DNA of 64,000 nt from Bdellovibrionales bacterium (GCA_019750295.1 JAIEOS010000008.1:124001-188000), one strand, 5' to 3'. Positions 17,624-25,991 are shown, numbered from the stretch's first letter. Notes: a model not told the origin generated them from the sequence alone. Translations and numbers: made by a program.

Positions 17624-18553
17624 ATGGAATTCAACTCGAACCAAGACAAAAGTAGAATGATAAAAGATCTCTTTTTGAGACGAGCACGACCCATTAAAGA
17701 CCAAAGGCTTCTTAAACTTCTGCAAGATGTTTCGGGTCAAGAAATTATGCACGGAATTCAAAACCAAGCCCAGTTGGAAAACTTCGAAGCTCAATTTTTT
17801 AATTGGATTTCTCAGAGCCAACGAGTGTCATTTCGCAAAGACGAAAATTTCAGCAAGAATTTTTCGGTAGCGATGTGCAATGGCATCACTGACGCCTTCC
17901 ATCATTACTACTTGCTCTTTCCTGAGAGAGAACTCGTCGTGCTTCCGGGGGAATATCCCTATCATCGCGATTACTGCGCATCTCTTGATAAACCTTTGCG
18001 TCGCTACTCTTCCAACGAATTAAAATCCACGGACTTCGTCATTCTCTCATTGCCGTTTTCTGGAACGGGAAACATTCACCCTCAAACCGAAGACCTCCTT
18101 CAGGAGTGCTCCGCTAAAAAAATTCCCGTGCTGCTAGACCTCGCCTTTCTAGGTCTAGGTGCTAGCGTCGATATTCATGCTTATCTCCGATTTGATTGTA
18201 TTCATAGCCTTGCATTTTCTTTTTCGAAGTTATTTTTCTTAGGTCGATTCCGAATTGGTCTTTTTTGGTCGAAGCAGCCTGCAGGGCCTCTTTTTATTAC
18301 CAAAGAATGGAACTATACCAACTGGGCCGCCGCCACCGTGGCAGCAAAACTGATGAGCCAAATGCCTTTTGATGAGCTCAGCCAAAAATATCGACCCCTT
18401 CAAAAGCAATTGTGTACCGAGTATCAAATGACGCCGTCGGATTCTGTCATTTTTGGATTGGACGAAAAACTTTATCCGGAATTCCATCGCGAACACACGA
18501 TGAATCGCTTGTGCTTGTCGAAAGCTTTAGAAACGATTATGAGAGAAGCATGA
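17624..18553 (+). CDS. PLP-dependent aminotransferase-like protein
   Basis: A 309-residue protein with fold-type I features: an N-terminal helical region, a glycine/aspartate segment MCNGITDAFHHYY, the strand VLLDLAF whose Asp172 would contact the PLP ring nitrogen, and SFSFSKLFFLGRFRIG, whose Lys202 would form the Schiff base. It is short for class I/II aminotransferases and has no clear small domain. It divides the cluster with the Tat-signal gene, starting 48 bases away on the opposite strand, and its stop overlaps the next ATG. Confidence 0.7.
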   Translation: MEFNSNQDKSRMIKDLFLRRARPIKDQRLLKLLQDVSGQEIMHGIQNQAQLENFEAQFFNWISQSQRVSFRKDENFSKNFSVAMCNGITDAFHHYYLLFPERELVVLPGEYPYHRDYCASLDKPLRRYSSNELKSTDFVILSLPFSGTGNIHPQTEDLLQECSAKKIPVLLDLAFLGLGASVDIHAYLRFDCIHSLAFSFSKLFFLGRFRIGLFWSKQPAGPLFITKEWNYTNWAAATVAAKLMSQMPFDELSQKYRPLQKQLCTEYQMTPSDSVIFGLDEKLYPEFHREHTMNRLCLSKALETIMREA

Positions 18554-19155
18554 TCGAGCTGGCTAACCTATTACCCTTTCGTCGCAAGCATCCCATCGAG
18601 AAATTAAATATATCTTACGATATTGATCGATTGCGCGCCGAGGTGTTAAATGTATTATCGCAAGTGGAACTTGATAGCGATAATCAGCTCATGCTGGCCT
18701 GCCGTCCGGGAAGTTCAAATCCCAATTTCGAAGGTAAAGGTAAACTGTTCGATAAACAAAAACAATTGATGCTCTTTGAGCAATCCGATTTCACCACATT
18801 CAATCCTAATTTTGCGGGAGGGTATCTCGAAGAAATTTGGAGAACTTTCCCTTACCCAGTGGGACGCTTTCGCATCGCCGTGCTACCCCCGCATCGTTGC
18901 TACAGCCTCCATCGCGATCGCGAAGAGCGGTTTCACATTCCTGTGATCACCAATTCTCGTTGCTACTTTTTATTTGAGAATTTTTCCAAATGGTACACGA
19001 TGCCGGCGGACGGATCTGTCTATCGCATGGACACCCAACATCGTCACTCCGCTGTGAATATGGGGAATGATATTAAACGAATTCATTTACTTTTTGATTC
19101 TAAGATTCCCTTCTCCCAATCAAAAATATCTTTAAATAAATTGGCTTTGAAATAG
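18550..19155 (+). CDS. Aspartyl/asparaginyl beta-hydroxylase-like Fe(II)/2-oxoglutarate dioxygenase
   Basis: A 201-residue protein starting at the ATG at 18550, which overlaps the previous TGA (ATGA). A longer frame from 18412 lies inside the PLP gene. The metal site is His121-Arg-Asp123 in SLHRDREERFHIPV with the distal His166 in TQHRHSAVNMG, and Arg177 (IKRIHLLFD) would bind 2-oxoglutarate. This arrangement fits the Asp_Arg_Hydrox family, which hydroxylates Asp or Asn side chains or related substrates. The tight coupling suggests it acts with the PLP enzyme. Confidence 0.8.
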   Translation: MIELANLLPFRRKHPIEKLNISYDIDRLRAEVLNVLSQVELDSDNQLMLACRPGSSNPNFEGKGKLFDKQKQLMLFEQSDFTTFNPNFAGGYLEEIWRTFPYPVGRFRIAVLPPHRCYSLHRDREERFHIPVITNSRCYFLFENFSKWYTMPADGSVYRMDTQHRHSAVNMGNDIKRIHLLFDSKIPFSQSKISLNKLALK

Positions 19156-20205
19156 ATCATATTTTTGACCGCATGTCTTTGCACAAACTTTGAGGCGCTG
19201 AGTTTTAAGATTGCCTTTCTGCCATGCCTGCGGCAGTTTTTTCTGAAAGAACTCGTCACTTAAAACTTGCTGCAATGAGCGATGATAGAGACTTAAGGAA
19301 TCTTTTCCGTTTTCTAAAGAGTTGATCCATTTCCAAATCTGATCTCCCTGGGGACCTGAATACCAAGGGTAAAGCCTTAGACCTGTCCAACAGCAGGGGA
19401 ATAATAACCCTTCGGCGCTCACATATATGCTTTTTTCGGCTTGGGTTTTACACGAGATCGGAGTCTGTTCGAGGTGTTGAACAAACTGAGCAGAATCTCT
19501 GAGCTCTTCTTGCGCCAATACTACATTCTGAAACTGGGGATTTGTCGGTGGAAACAGTTGATATTCTACGTCTCCTTTTTCATTCAGTACATCTTGGGCG
19601 TCTTTGGTGGAACCTTGAGAGTAACTAAAAAAGCGCGCCGTTTTTTTGAACTGAATTTGTTGGAATCCCATTTTTTGACTGAGCGCCTTGGCCTCTTCGA
19701 TCTGGTGCTCGTTGTGTTTAAAAACAATAAAGTCCCACTCCGCAGTTCCACCGGCTCCAATAAAAGCTTCCGCGCTCTTCATGATCGTCTCGAAATTTGT
19801 TTTACGGCGATAAATTTCGTTCGTCTCTCCCAAACCATCGATAGCGAAGCGACACACGTCGATCACTTTTGCCAACTCTTGCCACCACTGCTCGGAGCGT
19901 CCTGATCCGTTGGTAAACATGCTCAATCGAATTTGAGGATGAATCTCGCGAAAGTACTTAAAGATTTCTAAAGTGTCTTTGGCCACCATGGGATCGCCAT
20001 AGTTCCCGCACATATACATGCGCTTAAGTTGTCGAATAAAATGGACCGGGAAAAAAGATTTAATATCTTCCAAGGACAATTCGGTCAGAGGTAACTGCGG
20101 ATTGACCTTACCACCCGAAACGGTTCGTAAACACATGGGACAACGAGCGTTGCACTTAGATGTGACTTCGAGATGAAGCGCTTGAATGTCCCCGTAATGA
20201 TACAT
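19132..20205 (-). CDS. Radical SAM/SPASM protein, second copy
   Basis: A 357-residue protein. The cluster site is TSKCNARCPMCLRT (Cys18, 22 and 25), followed by YMCGNYGDPMVAKDTLEIF and LSMFTNGSGR in the SAM-binding half. The C-terminal region has KSIYVSAEGLLFPCCWTG and KVCAKTCGQKY, which would ligate auxiliary clusters as in SPASM proteins. It is clearly different from the first radical SAM gene, so the pathway probably has two radical steps. Its 3' end overlaps the dioxygenase gene by 24 bases, and it lies 12 bases from the GNAT gene upstream. Confidence 0.85.
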   Translation of the reverse strand: MYHYGDIQALHLEVTSKCNARCPMCLRTVSGGKVNPQLPLTELSLEDIKSFFPVHFIRQLKRMYMCGNYGDPMVAKDTLEIFKYFREIHPQIRLSMFTNGSGRSEQWWQELAKVIDVCRFAIDGLGETNEIYRRKTNFETIMKSAEAFIGAGGTAEWDFIVFKHNEHQIEEAKALSQKMGFQQIQFKKTARFFSYSQGSTKDAQDVLNEKGDVEYQLFPPTNPQFQNVVLAQEELRDSAQFVQHLEQTPISCKTQAEKSIYVSAEGLLFPCCWTGLRLYPWYSGPQGDQIWKWINSLENGKDSLSLYHRSLQQVLSDEFFQKKLPQAWQKGNLKTQRLKVCAKTCGQKYDLFQSQFI

Positions 20206-20217
20206 GGGAAACTCATA

Positions 20218-20700
20218 TCATTCGTCGATTTCGTTTTCCACTGGATTTATCTTGAGCCTAACATAGAAGTTAGGACCAAACTCCACGCCCTCAGAGATTT
20301 TATCGCTCGCAATTTCAAAACCCACACTGAGATAAACTTGTAACGCAGACTCCCTCGGTAGACTCCAAACAAATTCACAGTCCTCTTCATGGGCCTGAGC
20401 AATGGTTTTTTGTAAAAGCAACGATCCGACTCCATGACGACGATAGGACTCGCGCACATAGAGGCCGCGAGAGCGATAGCCCTTCCCGGTTTTAAAACCA
20501 CTATTCACGCCCAGAAGATTTCCCTCTTCGTCTTTTGCCATCCAAAACTGTGGAATGGCCTTGTGGTAAGCGAGGTCATAACCTCCACCAAAAACCATGC
20601 TACTCGTTGGTAGGATTTCGCTCTGTCGCCCGGGCCATAGTTCTTCCCGCCAAAGAGGAAAAACCTGTTGAAAACTACTTTTATAAACAGAAAATTGCAT
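20218..20700 (-). CDS. GNAT family N-acetyltransferase
   Basis: A 160-residue protein. The acetyl-CoA loop is RESYRRHGVGSLLLQ (R/QxxGxG/A), preceded by the strand RSRGLYV and followed by FVWSLPRESALQVYLSVGFE, the usual motif B region. This is enough for the family. The acceptor is unknown, and the neighbours suggest a step in the same pathway as the radical SAM and PLP enzymes. It starts 30 bases from the divergent gene at 20731, so the pair share a promoter region. Confidence 0.8.
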   Translation of the reverse strand: MQFSVYKSSFQQVFPLWREELWPGRQSEILPTSSMVFGGGYDLAYHKAIPQFWMAKDEEGNLLGVNSGFKTGKGYRSRGLYVRESYRRHGVGSLLLQKTIAQAHEEDCEFVWSLPRESALQVYLSVGFEIASDKISEGVEFGPNFYVRLKINPVENEIDE

Positions 20701-20730
20701 TTTCCCTCTCTCTCCACTAAGAGCATAGTC

Positions 20731-21387
20731 ATGACCTTGGAGAACTACAACCTCGTACCTGATTTATGGCGAACCGTGCGCGCTCATCCGCAGGCCGACT
20801 GGGATGACGCTTTGAGTTCGGGCCAAATCGAAAGCAAGATGTGGCTGATCCATACGGCCGATTCTATTTTACCGAGAGAGATCTCTTGCGCGTTTATCTG
20901 CGCGGGTTGGTACGGACTTCTGGCTGCGCTCTGGAAGCAGCGATCGTCTTGCCCCGTTAAAAAATTTAGAAGTTTTGATAAAGATCCCAGCTGCGCGCCC
21001 ATCGCGGATAGCCTCCATCGCTTTTGGGTGAAGCAAGATTGGCAATTCAAAGCAGCGACCGCCGATATTCTCAGCCTCGATTACTCAGGAACACATTATG
21101 TCGTGACAAAAGCTAATGGCGATCAACAATCCATGTTTGATCGACCCGACCTGGTGATCAACACCTCATGTGAACATCTTTTCGAATTCAGAGAATGGTT
21201 TGATAAGATTCCGAAAGGCACCTGGGTGATATTGCAAAACAATGATTATGTTGAAGGAGCGGGGCATCTCAACTGCGTCACTTCGCAGGAGAACTTTTTA
21301 GCTCAAGCTCCCCTCTCCAAAGTTCACTTCATAGGAACTCTTCCCCTTGAAAAATACCAACGCTTTATGCTCATTGGAAATAAATAA
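20731..21387 (+). CDS. SAM-methyltransferase-like protein of the radical SAM cluster
   Basis: About 218 residues from the ATG at 20731 (MTLENYN). A glycine-containing loop FICAGWYGLLAALW is followed by KFRSFDKDPSC (an acidic strand end), then ATADILSLDYSG, and PDLVINTSCEHLFEF with a WVILQNND strand. That is the order of strands in a class I methyltransferase, but the glycine motif is atypical (CAGWYG), so it may be a diverged or inactive fold. It is divergent from the GNAT gene. Confidence 0.6.
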   Translation: MTLENYNLVPDLWRTVRAHPQADWDDALSSGQIESKMWLIHTADSILPREISCAFICAGWYGLLAALWKQRSSCPVKKFRSFDKDPSCAPIADSLHRFWVKQDWQFKAATADILSLDYSGTHYVVTKANGDQQSMFDRPDLVINTSCEHLFEFREWFDKIPKGTWVILQNNDYVEGAGHLNCVTSQENFLAQAPLSKVHFIGTLPLEKYQRFMLIGNK

Positions 21388-21755
21388 ACGAATGTGTCCG
21401 TTTTAGAGATCAGCACGCGACGGTCATCGCGAGGATGAGAATGGTCATTGCAAGCTCAGTATATTTTGGGAACCTGGACATTTTTCCTCCATGATGTAAT
21501 GTACACAAATGGAGTTTGCATAAATTGCACCATCCTTACGCGACGCCTAAATTTGTTTCCATTCCTTGAGTGTTGATAATTTCCCGGTTTTCCATTTTGG
21601 GTTGGGGCAAAGAGAAACAGGACCTAAATACGGGGGGCTTGTCATCGCCACCATGAACCTTCGACCACGGGTCGAATTGCTTTGGACTTTATTCGAGGTC
21701 TTTGTTAGATCTATGGGCCACTCATTGGGAGTAAATCTACCTACAGGAGGAAATA
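21388..21755. other. Intergenic region upstream of the small basic protein
   Basis: It contains a candidate 23-codon gene on the minus strand (21410-21481), a short inverted repeat (CTCCAT paired with ATGGAG at about 21487-21514), and the leader of the gene at 21756. A 67-codon frame at 21566-21769 is not supported by a ribosome binding site or family sequence. Confidence 0.5.
21410..21481 (-). CDS. Candidate 23-residue hydrophobic peptide ending in Cys
   Basis: ATG at 21481 is preceded by TGGAGGAAAA, a near-perfect ribosome binding site. The frame is 23 codons and the product is a short polar start, then a hydrophobic helix ending LILAMTVAC just before the stop. The last residue is Cys after an alanine, so it looks like a bare lipoprotein signal or a membrane peptide of toxin or holin type. 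It is too short for reliable statistics, and no family is recognised. Confidence 0.35.
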   Translation of the reverse strand: MSRFPKYTELAMTILILAMTVAC

Positions 21756-21956
21756 ATGGAAGTAGTTAAGGAAACCAAAGAATACAAAATCTACAAAAGA
21801 AGAGATGGACGTCATTGCGTAAAAGACGCAAAGAAAAAAGCCATCAACGGCGAAAAGAAAATCGAAATTTTAACTTCGAATGGTTTGTTAAAAGCGCCAG
21901 CAAAGAAAAAAGCGCCGGCAGCTGAAGAAGCTGCAACTGAAACTCCAGCTCAGTAA
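21756..21956 (+). CDS. Small basic protein with an Ala/Lys-rich tail
   Basis: A 66-residue protein with a strong ribosome binding site (AGGAGG, 6 bases before the ATG). The N-terminal half, MEVVKETKEYKIYKRRDGRH, is charged and contains several beta-like residues. The C-terminal half turns into a PAKKK repeat and an Ala/Glu/Pro tail. It is probably a nucleic-acid-binding protein of small size. It is followed after 6 bases by the methyltransferase gene, so the two are probably cotranscribed. Confidence 0.65.
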   Translation: MEVVKETKEYKIYKRRDGRHCVKDAKKKAINGEKKIEILTSNGLLKAPAKKKAPAAEEAATETPAQ

Positions 21957-21962
21957 TTTCTG

Positions 21963-22784
21963 ATGTCGTCGTCAACTCCCTTTCCTTATCTTCATGGATT
22001 TTCCGAGGACGAACAGGCCCGTCTTTGGCGTCAGGCCGAGTTCGCTGAGCACACTGTTTATCGCAACATTGACCTCAGTCATGTGAAGAATCTTTTAGAA
22101 GTAGGATGTGGAGTTGGCGCGCAGTCTTCGATTCTTTTGCGCCGCTTTCCCAAATTAAAACTGACCGGAATTGATCTGAGCGCCAAGCAGGTAGCGACCG
22201 CTCAACATAATTTAGATAAAGTGGATTATGCGAAAGGGCGCTACAGCCTTAAGGTCATGGACGCTCAAGCCATGGAGTTCGAGGCTGATTCTTATGATGG
22301 AGCATTTTTGTGTTGGATCTTAGAGCACGTTCCAAATCCAGCCCTGATCCTCAATGAGATTCGTCGTGTTTTACGCCCAGGATCTCAAGTTTATATTACC
22401 GAAGTGATGAATTCTTCGTTTTTTCTGGATCCCTACTCACCCAATGTTTGGAAATACTGGATGGCCTTTAATGACTTTCAGTATGACAATGCCGGTGATC
22501 CTTTTATCGGCGCTAAATTGGGAAATCTCCTCACATCTGTCGGCTTTCAAAAAGTATCCACCGAAGTGATCACGTGGCATCTCGACAATCGCCATCCCGA
22601 ATATCGAAAAAAAATGATCGAATATTGGACCGATCTTTTAATGAGCGCCATGGATCCATTGATTCAGTCAAATTATGTCACTCAAGAGATTGTTGATAAA
22701 GCTAAGGAAGAACTCAAATCCGTCCAACGCGATCCCAATGCGGTCTTTATGTACAGCTTTATGCAAGCCAAGGCCACGGTCTAA
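21963..22784 (+). CDS. Class I SAM-dependent methyltransferase
   Basis: A 273-residue protein with Methyltransf_11/25 motifs: LLEVGCGVGAQSSIL (motif I), LTGIDLSAKQVATA (acidic post-I), LKVMDAQAMEF, and GAFLCWILEHVPNPALILNE with IRRVLRPGSQVYITE (post-II and III). The C-terminal 120 residues form a helical lid. The substrate is unknown. It starts 6 bases after the small basic protein gene. Confidence 0.85.
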   Translation: MSSSTPFPYLHGFSEDEQARLWRQAEFAEHTVYRNIDLSHVKNLLEVGCGVGAQSSILLRRFPKLKLTGIDLSAKQVATAQHNLDKVDYAKGRYSLKVMDAQAMEFEADSYDGAFLCWILEHVPNPALILNEIRRVLRPGSQVYITEVMNSSFFLDPYSPNVWKYWMAFNDFQYDNAGDPFIGAKLGNLLTSVGFQKVSTEVITWHLDNRHPEYRKKMIEYWTDLLMSAMDPLIQSNYVTQEIVDKAKEELKSVQRDPNAVFMYSFMQAKATV

Positions 22785-22917
22785 AAAATACAGATCCATT
22801 ACACATAAAGCATATGACGAAAGTGGGATAGACAAAGTCACTTACACGTTTGGCTGCACATATAAGGTCACAAATAATTAAATATTTATCAGGACGGCCG
22901 AAGTGGTTGTCTTTCCA

Positions 22918-22945
22918 TAGACAACCGTCAAAACGGAGTTATACT
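22918..22945 (+). promoter_or_regulatory. Putative sigma-70 promoter of the lipoprotein at 22982
   Basis: -35 TAGACA (22918-22923), a 16-base spacer and -10 TATACT (22940-22945). The -35 lies in the right arm of a small hairpin (GGTTGTCT paired with AGACAACC, 22904-22925). Confidence 0.5.
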
Positions 22946-22981
22946 TGTGGATCTATATTTACGTATTTGAGGAGTAAGGCC

Positions 22982-23710
22982 ATGAGATTTTCTTTGCTAG
23001 TGATCGCGATGGTTCTTGGGGGCTGTGTTACACGCCAAACCCTTCCTCCACCCCATACCCCATCGGCACCCGAAGCTAAAGTGGTGACCTCCACTCCCCT
23101 TACTCCGACGGTGCCTACGAACAATGAACGCAACATCATAGTCTACATCGAAAAAGTGTTCCCTCAAAAATCCTGGAAGAATGCCAAAGGCGAAGCTGAG
23201 TATTGGTACCCGAAAGACCAACCCGATATTGTTAATGGCTTCGCCAATATTCAAGGTCGAGGCGAAATTCTGCTCAATTATTATCTATTCCTTGGCGACA
23301 AACAAAATCTTTTGGTGAAAGAGACTGGTGGTTGTGGTCCGGCCTGCGATCTCCGCTTGTATTTTTACCGCTTCGAAAAAGATGCATCACAATTTCGCGA
23401 AGTGCAGTTTAAAGATGTGATCGATCAACAAACCCAAAATCGCCTCACCCACGAGCTGATCAACTGCTTTGATTACAAAAAGCGCGACAAAAGCATCAGG
23501 AAAGCCGCTAACGGCCAAACTGTCCCGGTCGACATGTGCTTTAGATACTTCCAGTTCCCGCAAAAAGGAAAAGAACTCAACATTTACAAAACCAAAAGTG
23601 ACACCATCAAAAAAGGGGACGAGTTCCGCATCGACAAGCGCCTCTCGTGGAACGGCGAAAACTTCGTCTTCACCAAAGAATACAAGAGAACCCCCTGGCA
23701 GAAGTTTTGA
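22982..23710 (+). CDS. Lipoprotein of unknown function
   Basis: About 242 residues from the ATG at 22982, which follows GAGGAGTAAG; a frame from 22850 would carry 44 unsupported residues. The lipobox is MVLGGC at about Cys15. A Pro/Thr-rich linker (about 30 residues) leads into a folded domain with VYIEKVFPQKSWKNA, GGCGPACDLRLYFYRF (two Cys) and a beta-rich end. I do not recognise the family. The repeat region upstream of tolQ follows. Confidence 0.65.
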   Translation: MRFSLLVIAMVLGGCVTRQTLPPPHTPSAPEAKVVTSTPLTPTVPTNNERNIIVYIEKVFPQKSWKNAKGEAEYWYPKDQPDIVNGFANIQGRGEILLNYYLFLGDKQNLLVKETGGCGPACDLRLYFYRFEKDASQFREVQFKDVIDQQTQNRLTHELINCFDYKKRDKSIRKAANGQTVPVDMCFRYFQFPQKGKELNIYKTKSDTIKKGDEFRIDKRLSWNGENFVFTKEYKRTPWQKF

Positions 23711-23808
23711 GTACAAAACTCAGATATCAGATACCAAGATATCTGATACCGGATACCCATCTCAGCTGCCTAAAATCTATCAGCGAAAATAACTAGTCCT
23801 TTCCCCGA

Positions 23809-23834
23809 GATCCTTCGCTTTCGCTCAGGATGAC
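23809..23834. repeat. Dispersed GC-hairpin repeat, copy 1
   Basis: On the minus strand it reads GTCATCCTGAGCGAAAGCGA and then AGGATC. A second, slightly different copy in the other orientation is at 44096-44122. The shared core is CCT(G/C)AGCGAAAGCGA(A/G)GGAT. Confidence 0.75.
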
Positions 23835-23890
23835 GAGGCCACTCCACAATCCATCCAAAGTCTAGTTACCCAACACCCATCGGGTGAAGC

Positions 23891-24006
23891 TTTGCTCGAA
23901 TTTGAAGGGTGGATTTTCCGCGGACGCTCATACGCGAGTTCCGCTTCCCGCGGCTGTCTGAGCGGAGGAGTGTCCGCGGAAAATCCACCCTTCAAATTCG
24001 AGCAAA
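23891..24006. repeat. Long inverted repeat B (35-bp perfect stem)
   Basis: Arms 23891-23925 and 23972-24006 are exact reverse complements. The 46-base core is GC-rich with a CCGC, TTCCC, GCGG mini-hairpin. It lies between codirectional genes, 52 bases before tolQ. Confidence 0.9.
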
Positions 24007-24058
24007 CGTAACTCGCTGTGTCTGGCCATAACAGCGCAAAACTCTTAGCCTATTCACT

Positions 24059-24787
24059 ATGATTCAACTATTGATTTCTACCTCATGGGCCCAAGATTCG
24101 ACTCCACAAGTCGCTGTTCAAAATCAACTCATTCATGGAATTCTCAACGCCGGAATTGTGGTTCAAGCGTTGTTGCTCGTCATGATCGGAATGTCCGTAT
24201 GGAACTGGCTGATCATCTTTAAGAAGAAAAACCAGTTTGAAAAAATTCAAGACGACAACGCCAAGTTTTTTGAGTTTTTCTGGAAGGCCAGTAATCTCCA
24301 GCAAATTTTCGCCAAAGCTGAAGAGCACAAAGAAAGTCCTGCGGCGCGAGTTTTTATTTCTGGCTACCAGGAATTAGAGCGCATTGTCGGCACTCACAAC
24401 TCCTCACTTCTCCTCACCGGAATTGATAACCTTGAGCGAACCCTTCGTAAAGCTCATGATGACGAAATCGAACAGATGGAAAATCAGTTGTCGATCCTTG
24501 CCACCACCGGTAGTACGGCTCCGTTTGTGGGTCTTCTCGGTACGGTGATCGGAATTATGAGCTCGTTTCAGGATATCGCAAAAAGTGGTTCGGCGAGCTT
24601 GGCGGTCGTAGCTCCGGGGATTTCCGAAGCACTTTTCGCAACCGCCGTTGGACTGTTTGCTGCGATTCCCGCAGTTGTGGCTTACAACTTTTTAATTAAT
24701 AAGATTAAAAAAACCGAAAACCAAATGAATGGTTTTAACTCTGACTTTTTAAATATCGCACGCAGAAACTTTTTAAAACAAAGCTAG
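24059..24787 (+). CDS. tolQ: TolQ, MotA/TolQ/ExbB proton channel protein
   Basis: A 242-residue inner-membrane protein of the Tol system, which uses the proton gradient to keep the outer membrane attached during division. It has a first membrane segment (residues 27-47, IVVQALLLVMIGMSVWNWLI), a large cytoplasmic loop and two further segments. TGSTAPFVGLLGTVIGIMSSF and GISEALFATAVGLFAAIPAV are the family pore motifs. It begins the tolQ-tolR-tolA-tolB order. The tolR start follows 15 bases after its stop. Confidence 0.92.
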   Translation: MIQLLISTSWAQDSTPQVAVQNQLIHGILNAGIVVQALLLVMIGMSVWNWLIIFKKKNQFEKIQDDNAKFFEFFWKASNLQQIFAKAEEHKESPAARVFISGYQELERIVGTHNSSLLLTGIDNLERTLRKAHDDEIEQMENQLSILATTGSTAPFVGLLGTVIGIMSSFQDIAKSGSASLAVVAPGISEALFATAVGLFAAIPAVVAYNFLINKIKKTENQMNGFNSDFLNIARRNFLKQS

Positions 24788-24802
24788 AGGTGACCCGTGG
24801 CT

Positions 24803-25207
24803 ATGTCTTCTGGCAATAGAAAATCGAGAATGGTATTGAGCGAGATCAACGTCACCCCTTTGGTGGATGTGATGTTGGTTCTCCTTGTCGTGTTTATGAT
24901 CACCGCGCCGATGATGCAACAAGGGATCGACATTCAATTACCGAAAACAGCCACCGCCGGTATTGAAACAAAAGATGAGCCTTTTATTCTAACAATTAAA
25001 TCCAGCGGTAAACTTTTTGTGGGCAGTACGGCCATGCCGATGAACACTCTCAAAGAAAAACTTCAGGCGCGATTTAAGAATCAAAAAGAGAAGTTGGTTT
25101 ACATTAAAGCGGATAAAGCTGTGGATTACGGCACTGTTGCAGAAACGATTGCAGAGATCAAAGCGGCAGGAATTCAAAACGTCGGCTTAGTGACACTGCC
25201 AAAATAG
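24803..25207 (+). CDS. tolR: TolR, ExbD-type protein
   Basis: About 134 residues from the ATG at 24803, 9 bases after a GAGGTGA ribosome binding site; a GTG at 24797 is less well spaced. The single membrane segment VMLVLLVVFMITAPMM is preceded by LSEINVTPLVDV, which holds the conserved Asp that carries protons with TolQ. The periplasmic part is short and beta-rich, ending in GIQNVGLVTLPK. It is the partner of TolQ and TolA. Confidence 0.92.
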   Translation: MSSGNRKSRMVLSEINVTPLVDVMLVLLVVFMITAPMMQQGIDIQLPKTATAGIETKDEPFILTIKSSGKLFVGSTAMPMNTLKEKLQARFKNQKEKLVYIKADKAVDYGTVAETIAEIKAAGIQNVGLVTLPK

Positions 25208-25225
25208 TATTGGGCCCAGTTAAAA

Positions 25226-25954
25226 ATGAAATATTCGGAAGATACTAAATATTTAGGCTACTCCATCGCGTTTCACGTCGCGCTCTTCCTGATATTTGCC
25301 GTGAAGTTCTTTATGTTTCCCAGCTCTCGCGTGCAGTACGAACGCTCGGTGCGCGTCGATTTTATTTCTCTTCCCGATAAGGAGCCCGTCGAAGGCCCGC
25401 AGGGCGCTGCGGAGAAGACGCCGGAACCTCCCAAAGAGCCACCCAAAGAAGCTCCAGCCCCCAAAAAGCCAGAGCCTAAAGAGCCTGTTTTTTCGGAAAA
25501 GGTAAAAAAATCCAAAGAACCCAACGTCAAAGATAAGCAGTCGGACGCTGTCAAAAGACTTGAAGCTTTCGAGAAGATCAAAAAGCTCAAAGAGCAGAAA
25601 GCCGCTGCAGAAGGAACTCAATACAAAGGAAATGTTTTAAGCCAAGGTGCCTCGCTGACCGGTGTAGAGAAGCTTCAGCATGATCAATACTTGGAAAAAC
25701 TAGACCAGCAAATCAAAAACAACTGGCAACTTCCCGAGTGGCTCTCCAATAAAAATTTGACCGCAGTCCTCATTGTGAAGTTCGACGAAAGAGGAATTCT
25801 ACTGGATCGCAAACTGATTCGCTCGTCTGGCAATAATACCTTCGACACTCAGGCCTTAGAGGCAGTGACCAACTCGGCTCCCTTCCCACCTCCGCCAGAA
25901 TCTTTAGTTAGTTATTTTAAAGTTCGCGGAATTGAGTTAAGATTTCCAGAATAG
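25226..25954 (+). CDS. tolA: TolA/TonB-like energy-coupling protein
   Basis: A 242-residue protein with one N-terminal membrane segment (YSIAFHVALFLIFAVKFFMF), a Pro/Lys/Glu-rich region at residues 55-130 (PPKEPPKEAPAPKKPEPKEP) and a C-terminal domain with NNWQLPEWLSNKNLTAVLIV and FDTQALEAVTNSAPFPPPP, as in the TonB/TolA C-terminus. Its place between tolR and tolB supports TolA. It is shorter than enterobacterial TolA, lacking the long helical domain. Confidence 0.85.
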   Translation: MKYSEDTKYLGYSIAFHVALFLIFAVKFFMFPSSRVQYERSVRVDFISLPDKEPVEGPQGAAEKTPEPPKEPPKEAPAPKKPEPKEPVFSEKVKKSKEPNVKDKQSDAVKRLEAFEKIKKLKEQKAAAEGTQYKGNVLSQGASLTGVEKLQHDQYLEKLDQQIKNNWQLPEWLSNKNLTAVLIVKFDERGILLDRKLIRSSGNNTFDTQALEAVTNSAPFPPPPESLVSYFKVRGIELRFPE

Positions 25955-25991
25955 TTTATTCTGTTGAAATTCAATTTTACCAGGGGCTTCC

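Larger units (their letters stand above)
23711..24058. other. Intergenic region with a palindrome, dispersed repeat and long inverted repeat
   Basis: No gene. It holds an 8-bp palindromic hairpin (CAGATATC paired with GATATCTG, at about 23724-23748), a GTCATCC-type dispersed repeat (23809-23834) and inverted repeat B (23891-24006). No clear tolQ promoter or ribosome binding site was found. Confidence 0.6.

Noticed and set aside
21566-21769. 67-codon frame on the plus strand
   Set aside because: No ribosome binding site, and it overlaps the leader and start of the well-supported gene at 21756.
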